The translations under genes and the position numbers were made by a program. Under the pieces are notes generated by a model. It made no database searches. It saw only the letters and a list, made by a program, of their open reading frames with translations, and was not told the DNA's origin. Shown here piece by piece: positions 37,666 through 48,253 of a DNA stretch of 64,000 bases. Each line of letters begins with the position of its first letter. The first letter of the stretch is position 1. The stretch lies in assembly GCF_016908855.1 (NCBI RefSeq), contig NZ_JAFBER010000004.1:1-64000 (forward strand). The letters are read 5' to 3'. Origin of the DNA: Scopulibacillus daqui (GTDB taxonomy: Bacteria; Bacillota; Bacilli; Bacillales; Sporolactobacillaceae).

Positions 37666-40308
37666 TTATTGCTTAAGTTCTCTGATTCTCTCTTCAACTT
37701 TCCTTCGCTTTTCTAAGTAATCTTTTTCTTTTTCCTTTTCCTCATCAACGATATGCTTTGGCGCTTTATTGACAAAGCCTTGGTTGCTTAGTTTCTTTTG
37801 AACTCTTTCAACTTCAAAATTAAGCTTTTCGAGTTCTTTTTCCAAGCGGTTAATTTCTTCGTCGATGTTGATTAAGCCTTCAAGCGGCAAGTAAATTTCA
37901 GCGCCTGTTACAATGGCTGATACTGATTTTTCAGGAGCTTTAAGTTCTGTTTGGATATCCAGTGTTTCAGGGTTGCAGAACTTTTCCAGGTAAGCCTTAT
38001 TTTTAATAAGGCTTTCTTTTTCTTTATCTGACGCGGCTTTAATTTGAATATGGATCGGCTTGCTCGGCGCCACATTCATTTCTGCGCGAATATTACGGAC
38101 AGAACGAATAATGTTTTGCAATAATGTCATGTCTTGTACGGCCGATTCTGAATGCCATTCTTTATTAACCGCCGGCCACTCGGAAAGTACAATCGTTTCT
38201 CCCTCATGCGGCAGATACTGCCAAATTTCTTCAGTTATAAACGGCATAATCGGATGAAGGAGTTTTAATATTTTATCTAATACATAAGTTAATACTGACT
38301 TTGTTGTTTGTTTGGCTTTTTCATCATCACCGTAAAGAGGCAATTTAGCCATTTCGATATACCAGTCACAGAAGTCGTCCCAAATAAATGAATACAGGTA
38401 ACGCCCGGCTTCTCCAAAATCATAGGCTTCAAAGAGATCTGTGACTTTTTCAATGGTTTGGTTCAATCTGGTTAAAATCCATTGATCGCTGACTGACTTT
38501 TCTCCTGAAAGATCAATGTCTTCCGCTTTAAATCCTTCAAGATTCATGATTGTAAAGCGCGAAGCATTCCATATTTTGTTTGCAAAGTTCCAATTAGCCT
38601 CAACCTTCTCCCACTGGAACCTTAAGTCTTGGCCAGGTGTTGTTCCAGTCGCCAATGTATAACGGAGGGCATCGGCACCGTATTTATCAATAACGTCCAT
38701 TGGATCAATGCCATTGCCAAGCGACTTGCTCATTTTCCGCCCCTCGGCGTCTCGAACCAGACCATGCAGAAGTACATCATCAAACGGTTTTCCGCCTGTA
38801 AATTCAATGGATTGAAAAATCATTCTGGCAACCCAGAAAAAGATAATATCATATCCCGTTACAAGCGTATTGGTTGGAAAATAGCGTTTGAAATCCGGGT
38901 TTTCTTCATCCGGCCAGCCCATTGTGGAGAACGGCCACAATGCTGAACTGAACCATGTGTCAAGAACATCCTCATCTTGCTTCCACTCTTCCGGATTTTC
39001 AGGTTCATTTATATCGACATAGACCTCGCCGGTTTCTTTATGATACCACGCCGGAATCCTGTGACCCCACCATAGTTGTCTTGAAATGCACCAATCGCGG
39101 ATATTTTCCATCCAATGTAAATAAGTATTTTCAAAGCGTTCCGGAACAAATCTTACTTTATCATTCTGCTTTTGAAGCGCGACCGCTCTTTCTGCGAGGG
39201 GCTTCATTTTAACAAACCATTGTGTTGACAAGTATGGTTCAACAACAGCGCCGCTTCGTTCTGAATGACCAACGGAATGGGTATGTGCTTCAATCCGGTC
39301 TAAAACGCCTTCAGCTTCCAAGTCTTTAATAATTTGTTTGCGGCATTCGAAGCGGTCGAGACCTTGATATTTGCCAGCTTGCTGATTCATTTGACCCGAT
39401 TCGTCCATGACAAGGATGCGCTTAAGATTATGGCGATTGCCAATTTCAAAGTCATTTGGATCATGCGCCGGCGTAATTTTGACCGCACCGGAACCAAAGC
39501 TCATATCCACATATTCATCGGCAACAATCGGAATTTCTCTGCCAACTATCGGAAGAACAGCTGTTTTTCCAATCATATCCTGATAGCGTTCGTCATCAGG
39601 ATGAACGGCAATGCCTGAATCACCTAACATTGTTTCCGGTCTCGTCGTCGCGATTTCAATAGTCCCTGAGCCATCAGCCAGCGGGTACTTTAAATGATAA
39701 AGATGGCCTTCTACTTCCTTATAAATGACCTCAATATCTGATAATGCTGTTTTCGTTGCCGGATCCCAGTTAATAATATATTCGCCGCGGTAGATAAGGC
39801 CTTTTTCGTAAAGTTTAACAAACACTTTCTTGACTGCGTGAGACAAGCCTTCATCAAGTGTAAAACGCTCGCGGGAATAATCCAGAGACAGACCTAATTT
39901 TGCCCACTGTTTACGAATAAATTCTGCATATTCTTCTTTCCATTTCCATGCGGTTTCCAAAAACTTTTCGCGGCCAAGGTCGTATCTTGAAGTTCCTTCT
40001 TCTCTTAGTTTGGCTTCCACCTTAGCTTGCGTTGCAATGCCTGCATGGTCCATCCCCGGAAGGTATAGCGCGTCATAGCCTTGCATCCGCTTGAATCGAA
40101 TTAATAAATCTTGCATTGTTGTATCCCAAGCGTGCCCCAAATGCAGCTTTCCGGTTACATTCGGCGGCGGGATAACGATAGAATACGGCGGTTTGGATGT
40201 GTCTGTCCCCGCTTTAAAATAACCATTTTTCTTCCAAGTTTCATACCATTTTTCTTCCGTTTGGCTTGGATCATATTTAGTTGCCATTTCAAGATTTGTA
40301 TCAGACAT
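37666..40308 (-). CDS. valS: Valyl-tRNA synthetase
   Basis: ValRS charges tRNA-Val and edits misactivated threonine. The 880-aa product has the HIGH-type motif [15 protein letters not shown], the editing domain with the [10 protein letters not shown] block, the KMSKS loop ([10 protein letters not shown]), an anticodon-binding domain and the C-terminal coiled coil ([22 protein letters not shown]). ATG 40308 follows AAGGAGGAG. It is controlled by a valine T-box leader directly upstream and is followed by folC. Confidence 0.98.
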   Translation of the reverse strand: MSDTNLEMATKYDPSQTEEKWYETWKKNGYFKAGTDTSKPPYSIVIPPPNVTGKLHLGHAWDTTMQDLLIRFKRMQGYDALYLPGMDHAGIATQAKVEAKLREEGTSRYDLGREKFLETAWKWKEEYAEFIRKQWAKLGLSLDYSRERFTLDEGLSHAVKKVFVKLYEKGLIYRGEYIINWDPATKTALSDIEVIYKEVEGHLYHLKYPLADGSGTIEIATTRPETMLGDSGIAVHPDDERYQDMIGKTAVLPIVGREIPIVADEYVDMSFGSGAVKITPAHDPNDFEIGNRHNLKRILVMDESGQMNQQAGKYQGLDRFECRKQIIKDLEAEGVLDRIEAHTHSVGHSERSGAVVEPYLSTQWFVKMKPLAERAVALQKQNDKVRFVPERFENTYLHWMENIRDWCISRQLWWGHRIPAWYHKETGEVYVDINEPENPEEWKQDEDVLDTWFSSALWPFSTMGWPDEENPDFKRYFPTNTLVTGYDIIFFWVARMIFQSIEFTGGKPFDDVLLHGLVRDAEGRKMSKSLGNGIDPMDVIDKYGADALRYTLATGTTPGQDLRFQWEKVEANWNFANKIWNASRFTIMNLEGFKAEDIDLSGEKSVSDQWILTRLNQTIEKVTDLFEAYDFGEAGRYLYSFIWDDFCDWYIEMAKLPLYGDDEKAKQTTKSVLTYVLDKILKLLHPIMPFITEEIWQYLPHEGETIVLSEWPAVNKEWHSESAVQDMTLLQNIIRSVRNIRAEMNVAPSKPIHIQIKAASDKEKESLIKNKAYLEKFCNPETLDIQTELKAPEKSVSAIVTGAEIYLPLEGLINIDEEINRLEKELEKLNFEVERVQKKLSNQGFVNKAPKHIVDEEKEKEKDYLEKRRKVEERIRELKQ

Positions 40309-40335
40309 TTTTTCTCCTCCTTAACACGCAACTCA

Positions 40336-40715
40336 TAAAAAAGAGCTTTCTTGCCTTAAAGGACGAAGAAAGCTCCGCGGTACCACCTTCATTTATATAG
40401 AACAAATTCTATACACGCTTAACCTAGGATAACGGTTGTTTAAACCGGCTTTTTCTACTAAGCTGAAGTTCAAAAAGAACCGAAAAACAACTGCCGGATT
40501 TCTTAGTCAGTCTTTCTTGTCTTCGAGACTGCCGTTCCTCGGCTTCCGACTCATGGAGTGTGCCGTACCGGTGTTGTCAAATAGCCAGTCACGGTTCTCC
40601 TTTTTGAACACACGCTAAGCCTTTCAAAAAAGCGGCTCAAGGGCGACCTTCCATGCCATCTGCTAAAGAAGCCTCTCAGCTAATGGCTTCTCTCTCTTAT
40701 CAAATATGTTTAAAA
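40336..40715 (-). promoter_or_regulatory. T-box riboswitch leader of valS (tRNA-Val)
   Basis: The T-box core AAGGTGGTACCGCGG is read on the minus strand at 40375-40389. The terminator stem GAGCTTTCTT/AAGAAAGCTC (40343-40352 with 40366-40375) is followed by a T-run. Stem I at about 40610-40715 contains GAAGGTCG, with the proposed specifier GTC (Val) at 40645-40647. The TGGT contact would pair with an A73 tRNA, which fits tRNA-Val. Uncharged tRNA-Val should stabilise the antiterminator and allow valS expression. Confidence 0.92.
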
Positions 40716-40914
40716 ATGAACATATTCTTTTAGCATTCGAACATGTACTCTTCCCTATCTCAGCCTATTATGATGACAAATCTATTTTAATTAAAAATAT
40801 GCATATTCGTCAACAGATGTTCTTATTTTATCCCTGTTAAATGCTCCTTATTCGTCACAAGAGTAGGTATTTTTCATAAACTGAATTAAGAAAACTTATA
40901 AAGGAGGATGGCAT

Positions 40915-41097
40915 ATGTTTAACCGTTTTAATATGCCGCCTTGGCTAAGAAGAATTCGGGACGGATTTGAGGTTCTTGTTCTTCCGCTTGTTTGTTTTCA
41001 ATTGTTAAGAACCATTTTCTTTCCATCGGCAGTTGATGTCATTATACTTATTTTGCTTATTAGCTTTTATGTTTGTTTTCTGAAGGACTGGATTTAG
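40915..41097 (+). CDS. Small membrane protein, 60 aa, unknown function
   Basis: ATG 40915 follows a near-consensus site (AAAGGAGGATGG). The 60-aa product starts MFNRFNMPPWLRRIRDGFE and has two hydrophobic segments (VLVLPLVCFQLLRTIFF and VDVIILILLISFYVCFL). The amphipathic basic N terminus followed by tandem membrane helices and the ribosome binding site argue for a real gene. It is on the plus strand between the valS leader and ysxE, and its 3' end overlaps ysxE by 38 bp in the opposite direction. I do not recognise a named family; a similar small protein may occur at this site in relatives. Confidence 0.7.
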   Translation: MFNRFNMPPWLRRIRDGFEVLVLPLVCFQLLRTIFFPSAVDVIILILLISFYVCFLKDWI

Positions 41098-42106
41098 TTT
41101 GATCTGTTTCATCATTTTGGCTTAAAGCTTGATCTAAATGATATATGCCTTCAATTGCGGATAAAGCTTTGGACCATCGTTCAATCATTGCCATGTCGCT
41201 GGAACGGGGTGCGGTGTTTTCGCTGTAGCCGGCAAGCATTTTATAAAAAATATCCGTATCATGAATAAGACTCTTTAATAATAGCTTTTCCTGCCTCGGC
41301 AAAGGACATATTGCTTGATAGCGCTGAATTAAGTTTTTGTATTGTTCGTCATCCAGCCTGAGATCCTCGCCAGCGCTTTTAAATAAATAGACTAAATCAA
41401 CAGCTGGGCTGTCTAAATATGCATGTTCCAGACTGATTAAATAATTTTGTTCATCAGCCGTCAGCAAATGTTCCGGCGACAGCCGATGGTGGCATAAAAC
41501 AATAGCGGCTTCTTCGTTCTCGGCATTCCCCTGAAACCATTGATCCAATACATTTCTCATCTGCTCATGTTCCCGCATTAATAGCGCAAAAGTAGTAAGA
41601 TAAAATTGTTCGAATGGCGATGGGTACGTCCTATGTTCGGCAAAATCGGCAAAACGTTCAAAAAACGCTTTCCTTTTTTGCCAGACATCCAACATTTGTT
41701 TGTAAAAAATATTAGTCTCTTCTTTATTCCTCTTAACGGTCCTTTTCGTCCCGCTATGCATGAAGGCTGCCGCGTCAATCAGCCGCTCATATTTGGCATA
41801 TACGTCTTTTGCGGTCTCATTAATCCATGGCATTAAATAATAACATTTGCTCTCATTATTAATGATCAGTCCGCCATATTTATTAGGCAAAAGCGGAAGA
41901 GCATTAATAGAAAGGCCGGCGATTGCCTGGCGGGCTGCGAGAAACGTTCGCTGCTGTGATTCAGACATTGGTGTGCCTTTTAAAGCAAAACTCCCCCGAT
42001 GTGTTTCTATTTTTAATACAGAACCCTTTCTTTCCATATGAACGGGTTGAAAATCATAATGAAATAATATGCGATATAATTCATTTTCGTCGGCAGTTGT
42101 CGTCAT
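41060..42106 (-). CDS. ysxE: Spore coat protein YsxE (CotS family)
   Basis: YsxE is a kinase-fold (aminoglycoside phosphotransferase-like) protein of the spore coat. The 348-aa product has an N-lobe-like region (VLKIETHRGSFALKGTPM, with a Lys where kinases bind ATP) and YYLMPWINETAKDVYA. The C-lobe motif VLCHHRLSPEHLL corresponds to the catalytic H-x-D loop with the Asp replaced, and ISLEHAYLDSPAVDLVYLF to the metal-binding loop. ATG 42106 follows AGGGG and overlaps the stop of the upstream gene (ATGA). The spoVID-ysxE cluster is conserved in Bacillus; the changed catalytic residues suggest a structural role. Confidence 0.85.
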   Translation of the reverse strand: MTTTADENELYRILFHYDFQPVHMERKGSVLKIETHRGSFALKGTPMSESQQRTFLAARQAIAGLSINALPLLPNKYGGLIINNESKCYYLMPWINETAKDVYAKYERLIDAAAFMHSGTKRTVKRNKEETNIFYKQMLDVWQKRKAFFERFADFAEHRTYPSPFEQFYLTTFALLMREHEQMRNVLDQWFQGNAENEEAAIVLCHHRLSPEHLLTADEQNYLISLEHAYLDSPAVDLVYLFKSAGEDLRLDDEQYKNLIQRYQAICPLPRQEKLLLKSLIHDTDIFYKMLAGYSENTAPRSSDMAMIERWSKALSAIEGIYHLDQALSQNDETDQTKSSPSENKHKS

Positions 42107-43020
42107 AAAACATACCCCTGTTCCTTTAAAAATTGATAGAATACTGCTGTGGTCCGGCTTGTCATCTCCCATTCATTTGCGAACTGCCTGTATAAAACCT
42201 GTATCTCCTGACGCTGATATCTAATAGCGTCAAACATTCTCAGCCATTCATCCGGATAGTAAAAAGCCGCAAGCAATTGATTGGCGTGCCGGTTTAACGG
42301 CGATACTTCATCCACCGTTTCTATTAAGCTGATTAAACTGTTTTGATTCGTCATCGCCAGCCAATGATTGAAAAAATCACAAAATGATCGATAACCTAAT
42401 ATAGGCGCTGCTTGGCGAATCTCCCAAAATAATTTGCCGGACAGCCATCTGCCTTTTTCAAGCGGCAATAGTTCTGTCGTTAATGGTATATATGCCGGCT
42501 TCGTTTCACGGACAAGAGACTTCATTATCTCGATACGTTCCCAAACTTTCGGAATACAATGTTTTATCGCTTGAAACTCGCCAGCATTCATTTGCGGCTC
42601 CATGGCATTCATATACTCGAAAGTATCCAAGGTGCGATTAAGCTTATCTTTTAACAGAGATAGACAGCGAGCTTCCGGCACTAAACTTCTGTTCAGCATC
42701 GCACCTATGAATTGACCCCAACATCTTTCATTACCTTCAAGTTCAGCTCTTTTTTCTAATACATCGTGGCATGTCAGAAACCCGCCGTCTTCGAATGGAA
42801 TAAAAAGCTGACCGGATTTTGTCACCAGCATCCGGTCAACATAAAAGGCGTCACAATTTAACCTGTGCCGCCAATTAATATGCCATCGCAAGGTATTGAC
42901 ATCATTCCAGAAATATACCTTCCTCTTTCCAAGATCAGTCTCAATGATTTGCTTATGATCACGAGACCATTCCGCATATTGAAAATAATAATTTGATTTT
43001 ATTAAAGAGAGGATATCCAT
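42103..43020 (-). CDS. CotS/YsxE-like protein in the spoVID locus, unrecognised
   Basis: The 305-aa product resembles the CotS/YutH/YsxE kinase-like coat group in outline. The N terminus has alternating charged strands (KRKVYFWNDVNTLRWHINWRH), then YVDRMLVTKSGQLFIPFEDGG, followed by an all-helical C-terminal region. I see no intact catalytic HxD or metal-binding DxD motif, so an enzyme is unlikely. It lies between spoVID and ysxE and overlaps ysxE by 4 bp, so all three are probably cotranscribed under sigma-E and act in coat assembly. B. subtilis has no gene at this exact spot. The family assignment is inference. Confidence 0.5.
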   Translation of the reverse strand: MDILSLIKSNYYFQYAEWSRDHKQIIETDLGKRKVYFWNDVNTLRWHINWRHRLNCDAFYVDRMLVTKSGQLFIPFEDGGFLTCHDVLEKRAELEGNERCWGQFIGAMLNRSLVPEARCLSLLKDKLNRTLDTFEYMNAMEPQMNAGEFQAIKHCIPKVWERIEIMKSLVRETKPAYIPLTTELLPLEKGRWLSGKLFWEIRQAAPILGYRSFCDFFNHWLAMTNQNSLISLIETVDEVSPLNRHANQLLAAFYYPDEWLRMFDAIRYQRQEIQVLYRQFANEWEMTSRTTAVFYQFLKEQGYVL

Positions 43021-43064
43021 AATGGTATATGGTCCCTTCTGATATCATTTTTGAACAAGATCTT

Positions 43065-44921
43065 TTATCGTTTCTTTGGAATCGGAATATATAAGACTTG
43101 CCCTTCGTCTATAAAATCGGACTCTAAATTGTTTTTCCTTAAAATGCTTGTCACCGGCACCTTATAGCGTTCTGAAATGGATTCAATGGAATCCCCGCTT
43201 TGTACAATGCACATTTTTACTTTAGAAAATTGTTCTTCTTCATTAGTTAGCATGCTTGTGAGGTAAAAGGCATTTTCTTCCCGTTTATTTAACTTTTTCT
43301 TTGGTTCGTTTTCAGCTTCTTCGTTAATATTTTCCTCATTCTCTTCTTTTTCGTGATCCTCTTTCTTATTTTCTTTATACTTTTGTTTATTTTCTTTTTT
43401 CATTGCCTTTTTCCCAATTTTCGCTAACTTTTTGTTGTCTTTCTCCTCATTTTCTTCCTCTTTAATATTTTCCCCGCCTTTAACATTCACTTCCTTATTA
43501 ACATTTTCTTCATCGTTTATTTTTTTGTTCATTTTCTTATTCAGCTTTTGATTTATTTTATCTATTTTTTTATTTTCGTCCTTATTTTCTTTGTTTTCTT
43601 TAGGCACTACTTTAATCTTTTTCTCAAACAGCCGTCCGCCTTCATCTTCATCGTTTTCATCTTTGGCGTTATTTACGCGGGAAAGTGATATTTCGTCTGA
43701 GATTTCTTCCTTCGGCTGATCTTCTTCCTCGTATTCTTCATCATATTTTTCTTCCTCATATTCTTCCTGATCGCTTATTTCTTCCTCTTGCCTCTCTTCA
43801 TACACCGGGTCCTCAGTCGTTTCTTTTGTGTCATTTTCATAAGGATCAATAGAATATTTTATTTGTTCTTTCTGCCCTTGTTCCTCAGTCCTTTCTTGAT
43901 TGTCATCAATCTGATGATTTTGTTTTCTTGCGGCGATATTGTCTGGCTTCTCAGCCGACTCTTCCTCTTCTGACGCATCATCGTCTTTTATAGAAGTTTC
44001 TTCATGCCTTTGGACTTCATATTGCTCTTGCTGCTCCTCGCCATCATATTGATTTTTTGAATGAATATCAGATTCACCCTTATTTTTTTCTGTTATTTGA
44101 TCGATATTTGGAAAAATAGGCCTTAAAGGAAGTATATCGTCGTCTTGGGTTCTTTCATCTCTTGATTCTTCTCTTTCTTTATTTTCTTGATTTGACGAAG
44201 GAAACATATTAAACGATGATAAATGACTCTTGTCCTCTTTAAAAGATGGCGCGTCTTGACGTTCCTCGTCTCGTCTCTTCATTTCAACTTGAGGACCTTC
44301 CTGCTGCTGAGGTTCATCATCAGTATCCCTTGTGGCTTCAAACTGAAAATCTTGTTGAAATGGTATTTCATTTTCTTCAGACTGAAATTGATTAAATTCA
44401 GAAAACGGTGATTGATGATTAAAATACGAACCTTCATTTTCGGCGTTATCACTTTCATTATCATTTTCATAGGTTGATGGCTGCGCCATTTCATCAATGA
44501 TGCCTGTAATAGAAATATCTGCTTCTAATTGTATGCAATGATGACTTGGCATACTGTAATCAAAGGTCTCAATCATCACGAATACATCTTCAAGATCTTG
44601 AATCCGCTCGGCGGGAATAGTGATATCAACAGGAAATTGATGCTCGATCAAAGCCGTTCCGGCGTCGGTTTCGGTCATTTCATCAATCGTCCGAATAGAA
44701 AGCTGGCCGGACTGCGGCGGCAATTCAGCATCATTTTCTGCCGGCTTATATTCGCCTGTAAGTCTTAAACCTCCTTTAATGCAGATATAACTTCTATTTT
44801 CTTCTATCGTGATGTCTGGTTCTAAGGCCATGGAGAGAATCTCTTGAGCAGCTTCTCCGTCCTTCAACCAAATCGTCTCGTTAATTGAGAACTGCAGGCT
44901 TTTAGAAGAAGATTGGGACAC
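43065..44921 (-). CDS. spoVID: Spore morphogenetic protein SpoVID
   Basis: SpoVID drives encasement of the forespore by the coat, binding SpoIVA through its N terminus and SafA through its C-terminal region. The 618-aa product has the conserved N-terminal beta domain (LQFSINETIWLKDGEAAQEIL; HQFPVDITIPAERIQDLEDVFVMIETFDYSMP). A very long low-complexity region follows, acidic first (EEYEEEKYDEEYEEED) and then a Lys/Asn/Glu-rich stretch at about 434-544. The C terminus is YLTSMLTNEEEQFSKVKMCI plus a LysM domain (VQSGDSIESISERYKVP). GTG 44921 follows AAAGGGTGAG. It follows the hem operon, as in B. subtilis. Confidence 0.93.
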   Translation of the reverse strand: MSQSSSKSLQFSINETIWLKDGEAAQEILSMALEPDITIEENRSYICIKGGLRLTGEYKPAENDAELPPQSGQLSIRTIDEMTETDAGTALIEHQFPVDITIPAERIQDLEDVFVMIETFDYSMPSHHCIQLEADISITGIIDEMAQPSTYENDNESDNAENEGSYFNHQSPFSEFNQFQSEENEIPFQQDFQFEATRDTDDEPQQQEGPQVEMKRRDEERQDAPSFKEDKSHLSSFNMFPSSNQENKEREESRDERTQDDDILPLRPIFPNIDQITEKNKGESDIHSKNQYDGEEQQEQYEVQRHEETSIKDDDASEEEESAEKPDNIAARKQNHQIDDNQERTEEQGQKEQIKYSIDPYENDTKETTEDPVYEERQEEEISDQEEYEEEKYDEEYEEEDQPKEEISDEISLSRVNNAKDENDEDEGGRLFEKKIKVVPKENKENKDENKKIDKINQKLNKKMNKKINDEENVNKEVNVKGGENIKEEENEEKDNKKLAKIGKKAMKKENKQKYKENKKEDHEKEENEENINEEAENEPKKKLNKREENAFYLTSMLTNEEEQFSKVKMCIVQSGDSIESISERYKVPVTSILRKNNLESDFIDEGQVLYIPIPKKR

Positions 44922-44954
44922 ATTTCTCACCCTTTCAAGGTTTTCATTATTAAA

Positions 44955-44983
44955 GATATATGTGTTTAGTCTATGTTTATGTC
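44955..44983 (-). promoter_or_regulatory. Possible sigma-E promoter of spoVID
   Basis: GACATAAA (44976-44983) and CATATATC (44955-44962), read on the minus strand, are 13 bp apart. Each matches the sigma-E boxes at about five of eight positions, 34 bp before the start. spoVID is sigma-E dependent in B. subtilis. Confidence 0.4.
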
Positions 44984-45054
44984 TACTTTAATGTGTATTC
45001 GAAGGATTTGTTTTCATACCTTAATGAATGATATTTTGGGAAATAGAAAAATAA

Positions 45055-45082
45055 AGAAGCGCCGGGTCAGCCGGACGCTTCT
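45055..45082 (-). terminator. Terminator of the hem operon after hemL
   Basis: AGAAGCGTCCGG and CCGGCGCTTCT pair on the minus strand with one bulge around a short GTGAC-type loop, followed by TTTATTTTT. Confidence 0.82.
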
Positions 45083-45100
45083 GAAAATAACATCACTTAT

Positions 45101-46390
45101 TTACTTTTTTCCTATAATAGAAAAAGCCTTTTCCGCAGCTTTAATCGTTCTTTCAATATCATCCATCGTATGAGCTGTTGATAAAAAGATGCCTTCAAAC
45201 TGAGATGGAGGGAATGAAAAGCCTTGTTCTAACATTGATTTAAAATAAGCATTAAAATGTTCAAGATTGGCGCTTTTAGCTGTTTCATAATTAATAACAT
45301 CTTCGTCGGTGAAAAAGATGCCAATCATTGACCCGGCCTGATTGACTGACAGCGGTATCCCGTGCTTCTCGGCCGCACGTTGGTAGCCATCAGCCAATCG
45401 GTCTGCCTTTTCCCTGAACGCTTGATAATCTTCTTCTTTTAATTGTGATAATGTCGCATACCCAGCAGCCATTGCCAGCGGGTTGCCTGATAATGTTCCC
45501 GCTTGATAAATCGGACCATCAGGAGCAATTTTCTTCATGATTTCACGTTTTCCGCCAAAAGCACCAACCGGCAATCCTCCGCCGATGACTTTACCCAAAC
45601 ACGTAATATCAGGTGTGACATTAAAATATCCTTGGGCACAATGATAAGCTACCCTGAATCCTGTCATCACTTCATCAAAAATAAGCAAAGCGCCGTATTG
45701 ATGTGTAATCTCCCTTAATGATTCCAGAAATCCCGGCAAAGGCGGTACGACACCCATATTTCCGGCAACGGGTTCTACAATAATTGCGGCAATATCTTCC
45801 CCAAATTGCTCAAAAGCGTATTTAACACTTTCAAAATCATTGTAAGGGACAGTTATGGTATTTTCAGCAACACTTTTCGGCACGCCTGGACTGTCAGGAA
45901 GGCCCAGAGTAGCGACACCGGAGCCGGCTTTGATTAATAAGGAATCGCCGTGCCCATGGTAACAGCCTTCAAATTTTAAGATTTTATTGCGTCCTGTATA
46001 TCCGCGCGCTAATCTTAAAGCGCTCATGGTCGCTTCTGTGCCCGAATTAACCATCCTTACCACTTCAATCGAAGGGACGCGCTCAATGACTAATTCGGCC
46101 AGTTGTGTTTCTAAAACGTGCGGAGCACCGAAGCTTGTTCCTTTTTCCATTGTTTCTTTTAATAGACCGATAACATGATCATTAGCATGGCCAAGAATTA
46201 ACGGCCCCCAGGAGAGCACATAGTCAATATATTCATTGCCATCAAGATCGTAAATTTTCGAGCCCTTGCCTTTGTTCATATATATCGGCGACATATCCAC
46301 TGACCGAAATGCTCTTACCGGACTGTTAACGCCGCCGGGCATTAAAGGTTTGGCTTGTTCGTACGCTTTAACGGACTTTTCTATATTCAT
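45101..46390 (-). CDS. hemL: Glutamate-1-semialdehyde 2,1-aminomutase
   Basis: HemL converts glutamate-1-semialdehyde to 5-aminolevulinate using pyridoxal phosphate. The 429-aa product has [12 protein letters not shown] at the N terminus, the cofactor region [30 protein letters not shown], and the PLP lysine in [20 protein letters not shown] 46390 follows AGGAGG at seven bases; the ORF extends upstream but without a better start. It is the last gene of hemAXCDBL. Length equals B. subtilis HemL. Confidence 0.97.
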   Translation of the reverse strand: MNIEKSVKAYEQAKPLMPGGVNSPVRAFRSVDMSPIYMNKGKGSKIYDLDGNEYIDYVLSWGPLILGHANDHVIGLLKETMEKGTSFGAPHVLETQLAELVIERVPSIEVVRMVNSGTEATMSALRLARGYTGRNKILKFEGCYHGHGDSLLIKAGSGVATLGLPDSPGVPKSVAENTITVPYNDFESVKYAFEQFGEDIAAIIVEPVAGNMGVVPPLPGFLESLREITHQYGALLIFDEVMTGFRVAYHCAQGYFNVTPDITCLGKVIGGGLPVGAFGGKREIMKKIAPDGPIYQAGTLSGNPLAMAAGYATLSQLKEEDYQAFREKADRLADGYQRAAEKHGIPLSVNQAGSMIGIFFTDEDVINYETAKSANLEHFNAYFKSMLEQGFSFPPSQFEGIFLSTAHTMDDIERTIKAAEKAFSIIGKK

Positions 46391-46496
46391 TAGGAGTCCT
46401 CCTATCTTGCTTTTATATTTGGATAGAGCAGCCGCCTCTAAAAAAACGGAAGCGCTGGCAATCATTTCTTTCATAAGGGTTAAACTCTTGCTTTAA

Positions 46497-47474
46497 TTAC
46501 TCTTTCATCCAACGGACGGCATCTTTGGCATGATAGGTAATGATAATATCAGCGCCGGCACGTTTCATACTCATCAACTTCTCTATGACGGCCGCTTTCT
46601 CGTCTAACCAGCCATTTTGGCAGGCGGCCTTGATCATCGCGTATTCGCCGCTGACATTATAAGCCACAACAGGGAGATCAAATCGGTTTCTCACATCCCT
46701 AATAATGTCTAAATAAGACAATGCGGGTTTCACGATCAGGAAGTCTGCACCTTCATTAAGATCCGATTGTGCTTCCCTTAATGCTTCGCGCCGATTGCCG
46801 GGATCCATTTGATATGTCTTCCGGTCGCCGAATTGCGGAGCACCTTCAGCAGCTTCGCGAAACGGACCATAAAAAGCCGAAGCATACTTAATTGCATAAG
46901 ACATAATCGGGATGTCCTTAAAACCCGCTTCATCCAGTCCATGGCGAATAGCGGTTACAAAACCGTCCATCATATTTGACGGCGCAATGATATCCGCACC
47001 TGCTTCTGCTTGAGATACAGCCGTTTTGGCCAGAACGGCCAGACTTTCATCATTTTCAACATCACCGTTATGAATAATGCCGCAATGACCGTGATCTGTA
47101 TATTCACAAAGACAAGTATCTGCGACAACAATAAGATCTGGATATTTTTCCTTAATGTATCTGATGGCTTTTTGGACAATGCCGTGATCATGATAGGCCA
47201 TTGTTCCCTCAGCATCTTTATAATCCGGAATGCCGAACACCATAATAGAAGGGATGCCGAGTGCCGTGACTTCATCCAATTCTTCATGCAGACGATCAAT
47301 AGAATATTGATATACTCCCGGCATTGACGATACTTCTTTTTTAATATGATGACCTTCAACAACAAATACCGGATAAACAAAATCTTTGGCGCTTAATGAC
47401 GTTTCTTTAACCATACTTCTTAAAGCTGGTGTTTTTCTTAGTCTCCGGTGTCGGTCAAAAATCAAATCTTTCAT
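46497..47474 (-). CDS. hemB: Delta-aminolevulinic acid dehydratase (porphobilinogen synthase)
   Basis: HemB condenses two aminolevulinate molecules to porphobilinogen. The 325-aa product starts [19 protein letters not shown]. It contains the zinc-site cysteines in [17 protein letters not shown], the Schiff-base lysine in [21 protein letters not shown] and the second lysine in [12 protein letters not shown]. Its ATG overlaps the hemD stop (ATGA), which decides the start. It lies between hemD and hemL. Confidence 0.98.
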   Translation of the reverse strand: MKDLIFDRHRRLRKTPALRSMVKETSLSAKDFVYPVFVVEGHHIKKEVSSMPGVYQYSIDRLHEELDEVTALGIPSIMVFGIPDYKDAEGTMAYHDHGIVQKAIRYIKEKYPDLIVVADTCLCEYTDHGHCGIIHNGDVENDESLAVLAKTAVSQAEAGADIIAPSNMMDGFVTAIRHGLDEAGFKDIPIMSYAIKYASAFYGPFREAAEGAPQFGDRKTYQMDPGNRREALREAQSDLNEGADFLIVKPALSYLDIIRDVRNRFDLPVVAYNVSGEYAMIKAACQNGWLDEKAAVIEKLMSMKRAGADIIITYHAKDAVRWMKE

Positions 47475-48253
47475 TTCAATTCCCCCAAATAGTATTCTGC
47501 AATAGCAGCAACGAGCGACTGTGCCGTAAAATCTTTTGGAACCGCCTGTACACGGATGCCTTTTGAAAGTGCAGCATCGGCTGTTACTTTTCCGATACAA
47601 GCAACCACTTTATGATTTATAAACGTTTTCCAATCATGAGGAGATAATAATTCAATAAAAAAATGAATAGATGACGGGCTTGTAAACGTAATGACATCCA
47701 ATTGGTTTTGTATCATGCTGTTTATTAAAGCCGGGCGGGACGCCTCATTTTTAACAGTATGATAGACCACGACATCCTTTATATTAAACCCTGCTTCTTT
47801 TAATGTTTCTTTTAAGATGGGTTTCGCCAATTGCCCTAATGGCAAAAGCACTGACTGGTGAGGATTTTCATGTTTGATTAAATTTTGAGCCAGCGCCTCT
47901 GCCGTATAAGTTTCCGGAACAAGCTCCGGGCTGAATCCGTAATCCTTTAGGACCTCTTCCGTTTTCTTTCCAACCACTGCTATCTTAATATGTTCTAATA
48001 AATGTTTCGCATGACCTGCAAAATAAAAAAAGTATTTTATGCTGTTCGCGCTCGTAAAAACAATCCAATCCGTTTTTTTCAGCGCATCAATTAACCGCTC
48101 TTGTTCATGTATGGAAAGGGGAGCGGGTCTAAAAGCCAAGACCGGAATAACCACCGGCTCGCCGCCATTCTTTTCTATCGCTTTGATCATCGGCCGGGCT
48201 TGTTCTTGTGCCCTTGTAATTAAGACCCTTTTCCCTGCCAATGGCTTGTTCAT
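47471..48253 (-). CDS. hemD: Uroporphyrinogen-III synthase
   Basis: HemD closes and inverts ring D of hydroxymethylbilane to give uroporphyrinogen III. The 260-aa product has the typical two-domain, weakly conserved sequence: [21 protein letters not shown] at the N terminus, [15 protein letters not shown], and near the C terminus [18 protein letters not shown] and [18 protein letters not shown]. It overlaps hemC by 4 bp upstream and hemB downstream, both ATGA junctions, so the three genes are translationally coupled. Confidence 0.94.
   Translation of the reverse strand: MNKPLAGKRVLITRAQEQARPMIKAIEKNGGEPVVIPVLAFRPAPLSIHEQERLIDALKKTDWIVFTSANSIKYFFYFAGHAKHLLEHIKIAVVGKKTEEVLKDYGFSPELVPETYTAEALAQNLIKHENPHQSVLLPLGQLAKPILKETLKEAGFNIKDVVVYHTVKNEASRPALINSMIQNQLDVITFTSPSSIHFFIELLSPHDWKTFINHKVVACIGKVTADAALSKGIRVQAVPKDFTAQSLVAAIAEYYLGELK

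Noticed and set aside
43788-44497. Opposite-strand and alternate frames across spoVID
   Set aside because: These are shadows of the Glu/Lys-rich spoVID codons (Phe/Leu/Ser-rich on the other strand), with no start signals.
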